Source: Oryzobacter telluris (GTDB taxonomy: Bacteria; Actinomycetota; Actinomycetes; Actinomycetales; Dermatophilaceae). Taken from it: a DNA stretch of 64,000 nt. The position numbers and the translations under genes were made by a program. The notes beneath the pieces were generated by a model. It saw only the letters and a program-made list of their open reading frames with translations, ran no database searches and was not told the DNA's origin. Below, piece after piece: positions 1 to 7,685 of this stretch; the stretch's first letter is position 1; the number at the start of each line of letters is the position of its first letter. The stretch is from assembly GCF_043099285.1 (NCBI RefSeq), contig NZ_CP170723.1:1984001-2048000 (forward strand), in the 5' to 3' direction.

Positions 1-1
1 C

Positions 2-634
2 CCGCGGTCGGGAGCCGGGCACGGGCTCGTGCTCGTGCGCCGGTCGCCCGCATCGGTCTCGCGCTGGCTGCGCCGCGGCCTGGTGTCGGTCACCGTCGCC
101 CCCTACGGGGCATGGACCGGCATCACCCTCGCCGACGAGCGTGCCCGCAGCGCGGCGCCGTACGACGTCGGGCTCGAGGTGCTCGCGGCGCGGCCGACGC
201 CGTGGCGGGCGCGCCCCTCCATCGGGCTGTTCGACGTCCACGGTCGCGCGGCGATCTCGGTGCACCCGTCGGGGCCGCGGTCACGCCACCAGTGGGTCGT
301 GTGGGAGCCGCGGCGCGGGGTCGTCGAGACGCCCGACCTGGCCCGCCTGCGCCTCACCACGCTGCTCTCGGCTGCGGGGGCCGACGGACGGGTGCGCGAG
401 GAGGCGCTGGCCGAGGTGCTGCGCTCGGGCCACGGCACGCCCATCGACCTCCTCGTCACCGTCATCGGTCTGCTCGGCCTGCCCGGTAAGGAGCTGCTGC
501 TGCGCGGAGACGCCCCCGGCGCCACCGACGTCGAGCCCTCGGTGCGCGGCGTGCTCGCCTTCGACCGGCTCGTCGCCGAGGACGCCTCGCACCGCGCCGA
601 CACCGAGCGGCTCGCCGACGGAGGTCGCCGGTGA
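2..634 (+). CDS. Conserved protein of unknown function in the his operon (5' end outside window)
   Basis: The frame is open to the left edge of the window, so the N-terminus is probably missing; the first internal start is GTG at 29, which gives 201 residues. The stop overlaps the hisH start by four bases (GTGA at 631), so the two genes are probably translationally coupled and the protein belongs to a histidine operon. No transmembrane segment, signal peptide or catalytic motif is evident. The region around residues 65-100 is rich in Trp, Arg and Val and looks like a beta-rich fold; the C-terminal part is helical and ends in a charged tail. I do not recognise the family. Its place directly before hisH suggests a role connected to histidine synthesis, or simply co-transcription. 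Confidence 0.7.
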   Translation, partial: PRSGAGHGLVLVRRSPASVSRWLRRGLVSVTVAPYGAWTGITLADERARSAAPYDVGLEVLAARPTPWRARPSIGLFDVHGRAAISVHPSGPRSRHQWVVWEPRRGVVETPDLARLRLTTLLSAAGADGRVREEALAEVLRSGHGTPIDLLVTVIGLLGLPGKELLLRGDAPGATDVEPSVRGVLAFDRLVAEDASHRADTERLADGGRR

Positions 635-1275
635 CCGCTCGTCGCGTCGTCGTCCTCGACTACGGCAGCGGGAACGTCCGCAGTGCCGTGCGCGCCCTCG
701 AGCACGTCGGCGCCGAGGTGACCCTCACGGCCGACCACGAGGCCGCCCTGGCCGCCGACGGGCTCTTCGTGCCCGGGGTGGGCAACTTCCACGCGTGCAT
801 GGCCGGGCTCGTCGCCGCCGACGGCCCGCGCCTCATCGACGCCCGGCTCGCGGGCGGCCGCCCGGTGCTCGGGGTCTGCGTGGGGATGCAGGTGCTCTTC
901 GAGGGGTCCACCGAGCCGAGCCTCATGCCGATCGAGGGCGTGGGGGAGTGGCCGGGCCTGGTGTCGCGGCTCCTCGCGCCCGTCGTGCCGCACATGGGCT
1001 GGTCGACGGTCGAGGTGCCGGAGACGTCGGTGCTCTTCGACGGCATCCGCGACGAGCGCTTCTACTTCGTCCACTCCTACGCGGCCCACACCTGGGACCT
1101 CGCGCCGCCGGAGGGTCCCTTCGCGGCCGTCACGCCGAAGGTCACCTGGGCCACGCACGGCGAGCGGTTCGTCGCCGCCGTCGAGAACGGGCCCCTCTCG
1201 GCGACCCAGTTCCACCCCGAGAAGTCCGGCGAGGCCGGCCTGGCACTCCTGCGCAACTGGGTCGCCTCCCTCTGA
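631..1275 (+). CDS. hisH: Imidazole glycerol phosphate synthase glutaminase subunit HisH
   Basis: This is the class I glutamine amidotransferase subunit that supplies ammonia to HisF for making imidazole glycerol phosphate and AICAR in histidine biosynthesis. At 214 residues it has normal length. The N-terminus VVVLDYGSGNVRSA is typical of HisH. The nucleophile is Cys83 in GVCVGMQ, and the rest of the triad is His195 and Glu197 in TQFHPEKSG. The GTG start overlaps the stop of the preceding gene. hisF is not in the window directly after it; priA follows after 89 bases that contain a GGAGG ribosome-binding site at 1351. Confidence 0.96.
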   Translation: MTARRVVVLDYGSGNVRSAVRALEHVGAEVTLTADHEAALAADGLFVPGVGNFHACMAGLVAADGPRLIDARLAGGRPVLGVCVGMQVLFEGSTEPSLMPIEGVGEWPGLVSRLLAPVVPHMGWSTVEVPETSVLFDGIRDERFYFVHSYAAHTWDLAPPEGPFAAVTPKVTWATHGERFVAAVENGPLSATQFHPEKSGEAGLALLRNWVASL

Positions 1276-1364
1276 CCCGAGGACCGGACCGGATGACGTG
1301 CGCCGCCGGGCGTTCGGCAGACTTGGGGCGATCCGCCACACGCCGACCCCGGAGGACCCACCCC

Positions 1365-2114
1365 GTGAGCGAGAACGCCACCGACAGCCCGCGCCTGGAG
1401 CTGCTGCCCGCCGTCGACGTCGTCGAGGGGCGCGCCGTGCAGCTCGTGCAGGGCGTCGCCGGCACCGGCGGCGAGTTCGGCGACCCGCTCGAGGCGGCCC
1501 TGGCGTGGCAGGAGCAGGGCGCCGAGTGGCTCCACCTCGTCGACCTCGACGCCGCCTTCGGCCGGGGCTCGAACGCCGAGCTGCTCGCCGACATCGTCGG
1601 GCGCCTCGACATCAAGGTCGAGATGAGCGGCGGCATCCGCGACGCCGCGTCCCTCGAGCGCGCCCTGGCCAACGGCTGCCGTCGGGTCAACCTCGGCACC
1701 GCGGCGCTGGAGGACCCCGAGTGGACCGCCCGCGCCATCGCCGAGCACGGTGACCGGGTGGCCGTGGGCCTCGACGTGCGCGGCACGACCCTCGCCGCCC
1801 GCGGCTGGACCTCCGAGGGTGGCGACCTCTGGGAGACCCTCGAGCGCCTCGACCGCGAGGGCTGCGCGCGCTACGTCGTCACCGACGTCGCCAAGGACGG
1901 CATGCTCCAGGGCCCCAACCTCCCGCTGCTGCGCGACGTCTGCGCCCGCACCGACCGTCCGGTCGTCGCGTCCGGCGGGGTCTCGACCCTCGAGGACGTC
2001 GCCGCCATCCGCACCCTCGTCGGCGAGGGCGTCGAGGGCGCCATCATCGGCTCGGCCCTGTACCGCGGCGCCTTCACCCTCGCGCAGGCCCTCGACGTCG
2101 CGGGCCGCCCGTGA
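1365..2114 (+). CDS. priA: Bifunctional phosphoribosyl isomerase PriA (HisA/TrpF)
   Basis: This is a (beta-alpha)8 isomerase of 249 residues. In Actinobacteria PriA acts on both ProFAR (histidine pathway) and PRA (tryptophan pathway). The start is GTG at 1365, preceded by GGAGG at 1351-1355; the frame is open further upstream, but the conserved LLPAVDVVEGRAVQLVQG begins shortly after this GTG. Likely catalytic aspartates are Asp18 in PAVDVV and Asp174 in VVTDVAKDG. The phosphate-binding elements NLGTAALE and ASGGVST are present. A CAGACT box near 1318 could be a promoter element. Dual substrate use is known for the family and is not proven by this sequence. Confidence 0.93.
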   Translation: MSENATDSPRLELLPAVDVVEGRAVQLVQGVAGTGGEFGDPLEAALAWQEQGAEWLHLVDLDAAFGRGSNAELLADIVGRLDIKVEMSGGIRDAASLERALANGCRRVNLGTAALEDPEWTARAIAEHGDRVAVGLDVRGTTLAARGWTSEGGDLWETLERLDREGCARYVVTDVAKDGMLQGPNLPLLRDVCARTDRPVVASGGVSTLEDVAAIRTLVGEGVEGAIIGSALYRGAFTLAQALDVAGRP

Positions 2115-2842
2115 CGCGGCCGCCGGCCGACTCGGCCGCGGTGCCGTGGGCGGGGCGTGACCTCAGCCCCAGCGGGTTCGAGGCCGACACGGGCGCGGCC
2201 GATGACGCGCTGCGGGCCCTCCTCGCCGACCCCACCACCGACGACGCCACCCTGATGGCCGCCGTCGAGGCCGCCCGCTTCGTCGTGCCGATCGTCGCCG
2301 AGCCCACCGAGGTCGACGACACCGGCGACCTCACGGTCGAGAAGCAGGTCGACATGGCCGCGGTCACCCTCGTCGCCCCCGACGGCCAGCGCGCCCTGCC
2401 CGTCTTCACCGGCACCGACGCCCTCGCCGCCTGGGACCCCGACGCGAGGCCCGTGCCGGTCACCCCGGCCCGCGCCGGCCAGGCCGCCGTCCAGGAACGC
2501 TGCGACGTCGTCGTCGTCGACGTCGCCGGCCCCGTCACCCGCGTGCTGCGCCCGTCGATGGTGTGGGCGCTCGCCCAGCAGCGCCCGTGGCTGCCGCCCC
2601 ACACCGACCCCTTCGTCGCCAGGGGCGTCGAGGACGCCACCGCGGAAGAGCCCCACGTCCTCATCACCGACGTCGAGGAGGGCCAGCCCACCGGACAGGG
2701 CGTGCTCGGCGTCGTGCTCCACCTGACCCCCGGGCTGGCACCGGAGGAGGTCCGCGCCGTGGCCACCCGCGTGGGGGAGCGCCTCGCCTCCGACGGCGAG
2801 CTGCGCGCCCGCATCGACGGCCTGGCCTTCCGCATCGTCTGA
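2111..2842 (+). CDS. SseB-family protein
   Basis: This 243-residue soluble protein overlaps priA by four bases (GTGA). The pattern of two similar halves, with segments such as FVVPIV and ALPVFTGTDALAAW in the first half and VLITDVEEG in the second, matches the SseB N-terminal domain family seen next to his genes in many actinomycetes. Members have no established biochemical function; the name comes from an enterobacterial gene linked to serine sensitivity. It is probably co-transcribed with hisH and priA. No catalytic residues can be assigned. Confidence 0.75.
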   Translation: MTRPPADSAAVPWAGRDLSPSGFEADTGAADDALRALLADPTTDDATLMAAVEAARFVVPIVAEPTEVDDTGDLTVEKQVDMAAVTLVAPDGQRALPVFTGTDALAAWDPDARPVPVTPARAGQAAVQERCDVVVVDVAGPVTRVLRPSMVWALAQQRPWLPPHTDPFVARGVEDATAEEPHVLITDVEEGQPTGQGVLGVVLHLTPGLAPEEVRAVATRVGERLASDGELRARIDGLAFRIV

Positions 2843-2848
2843 CGGCGA

Positions 2849-2878
2849 TTTCGGCAGGGAGCGCCCCGCTGGTAGCCT
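2849..2878 (+). promoter_or_regulatory. Possible infC operon promoter
   Basis: A TAGCCT hexamer at 2873-2878 fits the actinobacterial minus 10 consensus TANNNT. A weak minus 35 candidate TTTCGG lies 18 bases upstream at 2849-2854. It would give a leader of about 245 bases before infC. Confidence 0.4.
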
Positions 2879-3129
2879 TGTGCGTTGACCGGCCGTCCTT
2901 CACGGGACGGTGTGCAAGAGAAGCCCTGCTTCCACCCGCGTCGACCACTCAGGTCGCCGGGTCCGACGAGGTCCGCGACGCGATGTCGTGTCAGCCCGCG
3001 AGGGTCTGGCGACGCCATCGGGTGGTGGTTCCCGGACGGATCGGATCAGCAGGCTCCTCACGCACGTGGCGTGAGGAGCCTTTCTTCGTGCCGCGGGTCG
3101 GGTCCCATTTTCTGGTGAAGGAGAAGCAC
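2879..3129 (+). promoter_or_regulatory. infC leader RNA
   Basis: A leader of about 250 bases separates the SseB gene from infC, far more than the usual spacing in this window. It holds a short hairpin at 2893-2910 (CCGTCC with GGACGG) and, at its 3' end, a strong terminator-like hairpin at 3051-3086. Leaders of this kind before infC-rpmI-rplT often carry autoregulation by L20 or IF3 in other bacteria, although the RNA structures differ between phyla. I see no convincing leader peptide. Confidence 0.55.
3051..3086 (+). terminator. Terminator-like attenuator hairpin before infC
   Basis: A perfect 13-base-pair inverted repeat (arm 3051-3063 AGGCTCCTCACGC, arm 3069-3081) with a 5-base loop is followed at once by TTTCTT. 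It lies 44 bases upstream of the infC start, inside the leader, so read-through must be controlled for the operon to be expressed. It looks like an intrinsic terminator used for attenuation. Confidence 0.75.
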
Positions 3130-3843
3130 ATCAGCGAGCCACGCATCAACGACCGCATCCGGGTTCCCGAGGTGCGGTTGGTCGGGCCGAACGGCGAGCA
3201 GGTCGGCATCGTCCGCGTCGAGGACGCTCTCCGCCTCGCGGCGGAGGCCGATCTCGACCTCGTCGAGGTCGCCCCGATGGCCAAGCCGCCGGTCGCCAAG
3301 CTCATGGACTTCGGCAAGTACAAGTACGAAGCCGCCATGAAGGCCCGTGAGGCACGCAAGAACCAGGTCAACACGGTCATCAAGGAGATCAAGCTCCGCC
3401 CGAAGATCGACCCGCACGACTACGGCACGAAGAAGGGCCACGTCGAGCGGTTCCTCAAGGGCGGTGACAAGGTCAAGGTGACGATCATGTTCCGCGGCCG
3501 TGAGCAGAGCCGTCCCGAGCTGGGCTACCGGCTCCTGCAGCGTCTGGCCGAGGACATCCTCGAGCTGGGCGTCGTGGAGTCCTCGCCCAAGCAGGACGGC
3601 CGCAACATGGTCATGGTGATCGCTCCGACCAAGAAGAAGGCCCAGGCGATGGCCGAGCAGCGCCGCCGCCGCGACGAGGCCTCCTCCACCGGTCACGACG
3701 ACGCAGGCACGGACGAGGGCTTCGAGTCCTCCGAGTACGACGAGGTCCTCGAGCACGACGAGACCCTCGAGCAGCACGAGGTCGAGGAGACCACGCCGGT
3801 CACCGAGACCGAGCCGGTCGCCGAGACCGAGCCGACGGCCTGA
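3130..3843 (+). CDS. infC: Translation initiation factor IF-3
   Basis: IF3 binds the 30S subunit, prevents 50S joining and checks the start codon. The N domain begins at SEPRINDRIRVPEVRLVG and the C domain includes KLRPKIDPHDYGTKKGHV and MFRGREQSRPELG. I place the start at ATC 3130: a perfect AAGGAG lies at 3118-3123, six bases upstream, and the protein then begins exactly at the conserved (I)SEPRINDRI. The alternative GTG at 3115 has no ribosome-binding site. The product is 237 residues; about 60 residues after the C domain form a very acidic tail rich in Glu and Thr. IF3 genes of other bacteria also use AUU or AUC for autoregulation. It is first in the infC-rpmI-rplT operon. Confidence 0.92.
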   Translation: MSEPRINDRIRVPEVRLVGPNGEQVGIVRVEDALRLAAEADLDLVEVAPMAKPPVAKLMDFGKYKYEAAMKAREARKNQVNTVIKEIKLRPKIDPHDYGTKKGHVERFLKGGDKVKVTIMFRGREQSRPELGYRLLQRLAEDILELGVVESSPKQDGRNMVMVIAPTKKKAQAMAEQRRRRDEASSTGHDDAGTDEGFESSEYDEVLEHDETLEQHEVEETTPVTETEPVAETEPTA

Positions 3844-3895
3844 CGCCGGCGGCCCCCGAACGCCAGCACCACCGAACCACAAGGAGATCGGCACC

Positions 3896-4090
3896 ATGCC
3901 GAAGAACAAGACGCACAGCGGCAGCAAGAAGCGTTTCCGGGTCACCGGGAGCGGCAAGATCATGCGCGAGCAGGCCGGTCACGTCCACAAGTTCCACGAG
4001 AAGACCCCGCAGAAGGCCCGCGCGCTGTCCAAGGACATCCTGGTCTCCAAGGGCGACCTCAAGAAGGTCAAGAAGCTCCTCGGCCGCTGA
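3896..4090 (+). CDS. rpmI: Ribosomal protein bL35
   Basis: This is a 64-residue basic protein of the large subunit with the family N-terminus MPKNKTHSGSKKRFRVTG and C-terminal KKVKKLLGR. An AAGGAGATCGG ribosome-binding stretch lies about 8-14 bases before the ATG. It is the second gene of the infC-rpmI-rplT operon and has normal length. Confidence 0.97.
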   Translation: MPKNKTHSGSKKRFRVTGSGKIMREQAGHVHKFHEKTPQKARALSKDILVSKGDLKKVKKLLGR

Positions 4091-4135
4091 GCCGACCCTC
4101 CCCCCGATCGACGCAACACAGCAAGGAGTACTCAC

Positions 4136-4519
4136 GTGGCACGCGTGAAGCGGGCGGTCAACGCCCAGAAGAAGCGCCGGGTCGTTCTCGAGCGCGCCAG
4201 CGGCTACCGCGGTCAGCGTTCGCGCCTGTACCGCAAGGCCAAGGAGCAGGTCCAGCACAGCCTCGGCTACGCCTACCGCGACCGCCGGGCCCGCAAGGGC
4301 GACTTCCGTCGCCTCTGGATCCAGCGGATCAACGCCGCGGCGCGCCAGAACGGCATGACCTACAACCGGTTCATCCAGGGCCTGAAGGTCGCCGAGATCG
4401 AGGTCGACCGTCGCATGCTCGCCGAGCTCGCGGTCAACGACGCCGCCGCGTTCACCGCGCTCGTCGAGATCTCGAAGGCGAACCAGCCGGCTCGCGAGCC
4501 CGCCAAGGCCTCCGCCTGA
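4136..4519 (+). CDS. rplT: Ribosomal protein bL20
   Basis: This 127-residue rRNA-binding protein is needed early in 50S assembly and represses its own operon in several bacteria. The N-terminus MARVKRAVNAQKKRRVVL and the long basic helix SGYRGQRSRLYRKAKEQ are characteristic. The start is GTG at 4136, preceded by CAAGGAGTA around 4120. The C-terminus has a short Ala/Glu extension. It is the last ribosomal gene of the infC operon; the methyltransferase gene begins 8 bases after its stop. Confidence 0.97.
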   Translation: MARVKRAVNAQKKRRVVLERASGYRGQRSRLYRKAKEQVQHSLGYAYRDRRARKGDFRRLWIQRINAAARQNGMTYNRFIQGLKVAEIEVDRRMLAELAVNDAAAFTALVEISKANQPAREPAKASA

Positions 4520-4527
4520 GCAACCCG

Positions 4528-5337
4528 GTGATGGACAACCCCCGGTCCGACCGGGTCCGGTCCGTCTCGTCGCTGTCGAAGCGGTCGGTGCGCACGCGCA
4601 CCGGCCGCTTCGCCGTCGAGGGACCCCAGGGTGTGCGCGAGGCGGTGCGCCACGCGCCGGCCCGCGTCCGCGACGTCTACCTCACGGCCGAGGCGCTCGA
4701 CCGGTACGCCGACGACATCGTCGCCCCCGCGCGCGCCGCCGCTCTCTGGGTGCACGAGGTGACCCCGGAGGTCCTCGCCGCCATGGCCGAGACCGACGCC
4801 CCGCAGGGGGTGCTCGCCGTCGTCGACACCACGAGCCCGAGCCTCGACGACGTCCTCGCCGCCGGTCCGCGGCTGCTCGTGCTGCTCAGCCACGTCCGCG
4901 ACCCCGGCAACGCGGGCACCGTCATCCGCGGTGCCGACGCGGCCGGCGCCGACGCCGTCCTCGTGAGCGAGGCGTCGGTCGACGTCCACTCCTCGAAGGT
5001 CGTGCGCTCCACCGCCGGCTCGCTGTTCCACCTGCCCGTCGTCACCGGCCTGGACGTCGCGGCGACCCTCGCGCGGCTGCGCGGGGCGGGCGTGCGCACC
5101 TACGCCGCCGACGGGTCCGGCACCACGCTGCTCCCCGATGCCGACCTCACCGGACCGCACTGCTGGGTCATGGGCAACGAGGCGTGGGGACTGCCCGACG
5201 AGGTCCGCGACGCGTGCGACGACGTCGTCCGGGTGCCGATCCACGGCCTGGCGGAGTCCCTCAACCTCGCGATGGCCGCCACCATCTGCCTGTACGCCTC
5301 GGCGGGCCGACGCGAGGACTGGGCCGCCGACGGGTAA
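4528..5337 (+). CDS. TrmH/SpoU-family RNA 2'-O-methyltransferase
   Basis: This is a predicted S-adenosylmethionine-dependent ribose methyltransferase of the SPOUT class, 269 residues. The three knot motifs are visible: HVRDPGNAGTVIRGADAAGA, VMGNEAWGLPDEV and VRVPIHGLAESLNLAMAATI. The N-terminal third resembles the SpoU substrate-binding domain (RTRTGRFAVEGPQGVREAV). The gene lies directly behind rplT and is probably read from the infC operon, as in many actinomycetes. The likely substrate is 23S rRNA, but the site cannot be deduced. The start is GTG 4528, with ATG 4531 as a direct alternative. Confidence 0.88.
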   Translation: MMDNPRSDRVRSVSSLSKRSVRTRTGRFAVEGPQGVREAVRHAPARVRDVYLTAEALDRYADDIVAPARAAALWVHEVTPEVLAAMAETDAPQGVLAVVDTTSPSLDDVLAAGPRLLVLLSHVRDPGNAGTVIRGADAAGADAVLVSEASVDVHSSKVVRSTAGSLFHLPVVTGLDVAATLARLRGAGVRTYAADGSGTTLLPDADLTGPHCWVMGNEAWGLPDEVRDACDDVVRVPIHGLAESLNLAMAATICLYASAGRREDWAADG

Positions 5338-5340
5338 CCT
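5335..5340 (+). promoter_or_regulatory. Minus 10 element for a leaderless start of the histidine kinase gene
   Basis: TAACCT ends seven bases before the ATG at 5348, and no ribosome-binding site intervenes. This spacing places the transcription start at or next to the A of the ATG. Confidence 0.5.
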
Positions 5341-5347
5341 GCGGCGC

Positions 5348-6415
5348 ATGGCGCCTCGGTTCAGGGTCCCCGACGACCTGGCCGCACACGGCCTGGAGTT
5401 CATCCCCGACGGTCTCGTCGCGGCCATCGGCCCCGACGCCGAGGTCCGGTTCATGAACTCCCGGGCCGAGCGCATCACCGGCATCCCGGCCGCCGAGGCC
5501 CTGGGCAAGGACCTGCGCGAGGCACTGCCCTTCCAGGACCTCGAGGGGGCCTCGTGGTGGGACCTTGCCAACCCGTGGCACGGCCTGGACACCCGCACCG
5601 GCCACCGCGAGCGGCTCCTCGTCCTGCCCACCGGGCGCGAGGTGCTCGTCACCGCCAAGTACGTGCGCGAGGGGCCGGGCGAGCCGGTGCGCGCCGTCGT
5701 GCTGGGCATGCGTGATGCCGAGGCCCGCCGCCGCGCGGAGCAGGAGAGCGCCGCGCTGCTCACCGCCGTCGCCCACGAGCTGCGCTCCCCGCTGACCGGC
5801 GTCAAGGGGTTCTCGTCGACGCTGCTGCGCAACTGGGACCGGTTCACCGACGACCAGAAGCGCCTCATGCTCGAGACGATCGAGGCCGACGCCGACCGCG
5901 TCACCCGGCTCATCACCGAGCTGCTCGACACCGCCCGCATCAACGTCGGCCGCCTCACCGTGCACGCCCAGCCGCTCGCCCTCCTCCCGCGCCTCGAGGC
6001 GCAGGTGGAGCGTCGCGTCGTGGCCGGGGCCGACCGCGGGCAGTTCGTCATCGATGTCCCCGAGGACATCACCGTGCTGTGGGCCGACCCCGACCGCCTC
6101 GAGCAGGTCGTGGCCAACCTCGTCGAGAACGCCCTGCGCCACGGCCGGGGCACCGTGACGATCGAGGCGCGACGCACCGTCCACGACGGGGAGCCGGCGG
6201 TCGACCTCATGGTGTCCGACGACGGTGAGGGCATCCGCCCCGAGCACCGCGAGCTCGTCTTCTCGCGCTTCTGGCAGGCCGGGGCCAAGCACGGCACCGG
6301 CCTCGGGCTCTACCTCGTGCGCGGCCTGGTCGAGGCCCACGGCGGCACGGTGCGGGCCGAGTCGGCGCCCGGCGGCGGCGCGCTGATGCGGGCCACCTTC
6401 CCCGACCACGAGTAG
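5348..6415 (+). CDS. Orphan PAS-domain sensor histidine kinase
   Basis: This cytoplasmic kinase of 355 residues has a PAS-like sensor domain at about 11-125, a HisKA dimerisation domain with the phosphorylated His143 in VAHELRSPLTG, and a HATPase domain with N box Asn261 (NLVENALRHG), G1 DDGEGI at 291-296 and G2 GTGLGL at 316-321. There is no membrane segment. No response regulator gene lies nearby, so its partner must be encoded elsewhere. The PAS domain could sense a small molecule or redox state; no cofactor-binding residue can be named. It is transcribed alone between the methyltransferase and an MFS gene. Confidence 0.88.
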   Translation: MAPRFRVPDDLAAHGLEFIPDGLVAAIGPDAEVRFMNSRAERITGIPAAEALGKDLREALPFQDLEGASWWDLANPWHGLDTRTGHRERLLVLPTGREVLVTAKYVREGPGEPVRAVVLGMRDAEARRRAEQESAALLTAVAHELRSPLTGVKGFSSTLLRNWDRFTDDQKRLMLETIEADADRVTRLITELLDTARINVGRLTVHAQPLALLPRLEAQVERRVVAGADRGQFVIDVPEDITVLWADPDRLEQVVANLVENALRHGRGTVTIEARRTVHDGEPAVDLMVSDDGEGIRPEHRELVFSRFWQAGAKHGTGLGLYLVRGLVEAHGGTVRAESAPGGGALMRATFPDHE

Positions 6416-6476
6416 CCGCCCACCCGTCGGGGAAACCCGGTGGGCCGGTGTCGGTGCGGGCTGGAAGAGTGGACCG

Positions 6477-7685
6477 GTGCCCGCCGTCGACCTCGCCCCC
6501 TACCGCCGTGCCCTCACCAACCGGCCGCTGCGCACCGCCCTCGTGCTCGGCACGCTCGTGCGCGGGCCGATCTTCGCCAGTGGGCTGCTGCTCACCGTGC
6601 ACGTCGTCAGCACGCTCGGTCGCACCTACGCCGAAGCGGGGCTCGTCAGCGCCGCCGCGACCATCGCGATCGCCGTGTCGGGTCCCTGGCGTGGTCGGCT
6701 CCTCGACCGGCTGGGCCTGCGCCGCGTCGTCCTCCCGTCGGTCCTCGTCGCGCTCGGCTGCTGGTCGGTCGCCCCGTTCGTCGGGTACCTGCCGCTGCTC
6801 GTGCTCGCCGTGGTGGCGGGGCTCTTCGTCATCCCGACCTTCTCGGTGATCCGCCAGGCCGTCATCGCCGCGGTGCCCGACACCGACCGGCGCAGCGCCA
6901 TCTCCCTCGACGCGGCCGCCATCGAGCTGTCGTTCATGATCGTGCCCGCCCTCGCGGTCTGGGCCGCGTCGCAGTGGCCGAGCTCGTGGGTCCTGTTCGT
7001 CACCCAGATGCTCGGCGTCGCCGGGGGCGTGGCGCTGTACGTGGTGAACCCGCCGATGCGCCACGTCGACGAGGAGGTCACGGCACCCGGAACGGTGGCC
7101 TTCCGCTCGTGGTTCGGCTGGCGGTTCGTGGCCGTGCTCCTCACGGCGGCCGCCACGACCGTGGTCCTCTTCGGCACCGACCTCGGGGTCGTCGCCGTGA
7201 TGCGTGAGGCGGGGACCCCGGCGCAGATCGGCGTCGTGCTGGCGCTGTGGGGCTTCGGCTCCCTGGTGGGCGGACTGCTCTACGGCGCCCTGCACCGCCC
7301 CATCCCGGCGGCCTGGCTGCTCGCCGGCCTCGCCCTCGTCACCGCGCCGATGGCGCTCGCCCACACCACGCTGACCCTCTCGGCGCTCGCCCTCGTGGCC
7401 GGTCTGCTCTGCGCGCCGACCATCACCGCGACGATCGACCAGGCGAGCCGGGCGGTGCCGCCCGCCGTGCGCGGCGAGGCGATGGGGTGGCACGGCTCCG
7501 CGATGACCGCGGGCGGTGCCGTGGGCGCTCCGCTGGCCGGGTTCGCCATCGACCAGGGCGGGGGCGGCGCCGGGTTCGTCACCGTCGCAGTCGTCGGCCT
7601 GGTCGTGGCGCTGCTCGGGGTCGGGGCGTCCGGAGCGCTGCGGCGGTCGCGCACCGAGCGCGGGGCTCAGGCGTCGCCGGTGTGA
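6477..7685 (+). CDS. MFS transporter
   Basis: This is a 402-residue polytopic membrane protein with about 12 hydrophobic helices and the two-half architecture of the major facilitator superfamily. A weakly conserved motif A is seen in the first half (GRLLDRLGLRRVVLPS). The substrate cannot be deduced; the proportions suggest an efflux-type carrier. It starts at GTG 6477 with no clear ribosome-binding site. The 3' end overlaps by 19 bases with the convergent VOC gene. A short Arg-rich C-terminal tail is present. Confidence 0.85.
   Translation: MPAVDLAPYRRALTNRPLRTALVLGTLVRGPIFASGLLLTVHVVSTLGRTYAEAGLVSAAATIAIAVSGPWRGRLLDRLGLRRVVLPSVLVALGCWSVAPFVGYLPLLVLAVVAGLFVIPTFSVIRQAVIAAVPDTDRRSAISLDAAAIELSFMIVPALAVWAASQWPSSWVLFVTQMLGVAGGVALYVVNPPMRHVDEEVTAPGTVAFRSWFGWRFVAVLLTAAATTVVLFGTDLGVVAVMREAGTPAQIGVVLALWGFGSLVGGLLYGALHRPIPAAWLLAGLALVTAPMALAHTTLTLSALALVAGLLCAPTITATIDQASRAVPPAVRGEAMGWHGSAMTAGGAVGAPLAGFAIDQGGGGAGFVTVAVVGLVVALLGVGASGALRRSRTERGAQASPV

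Noticed and set aside
3115..3129. infC starting at GTG 3115
   Set aside because: No ribosome-binding site lies upstream, while a perfect one precedes ATC 3130.
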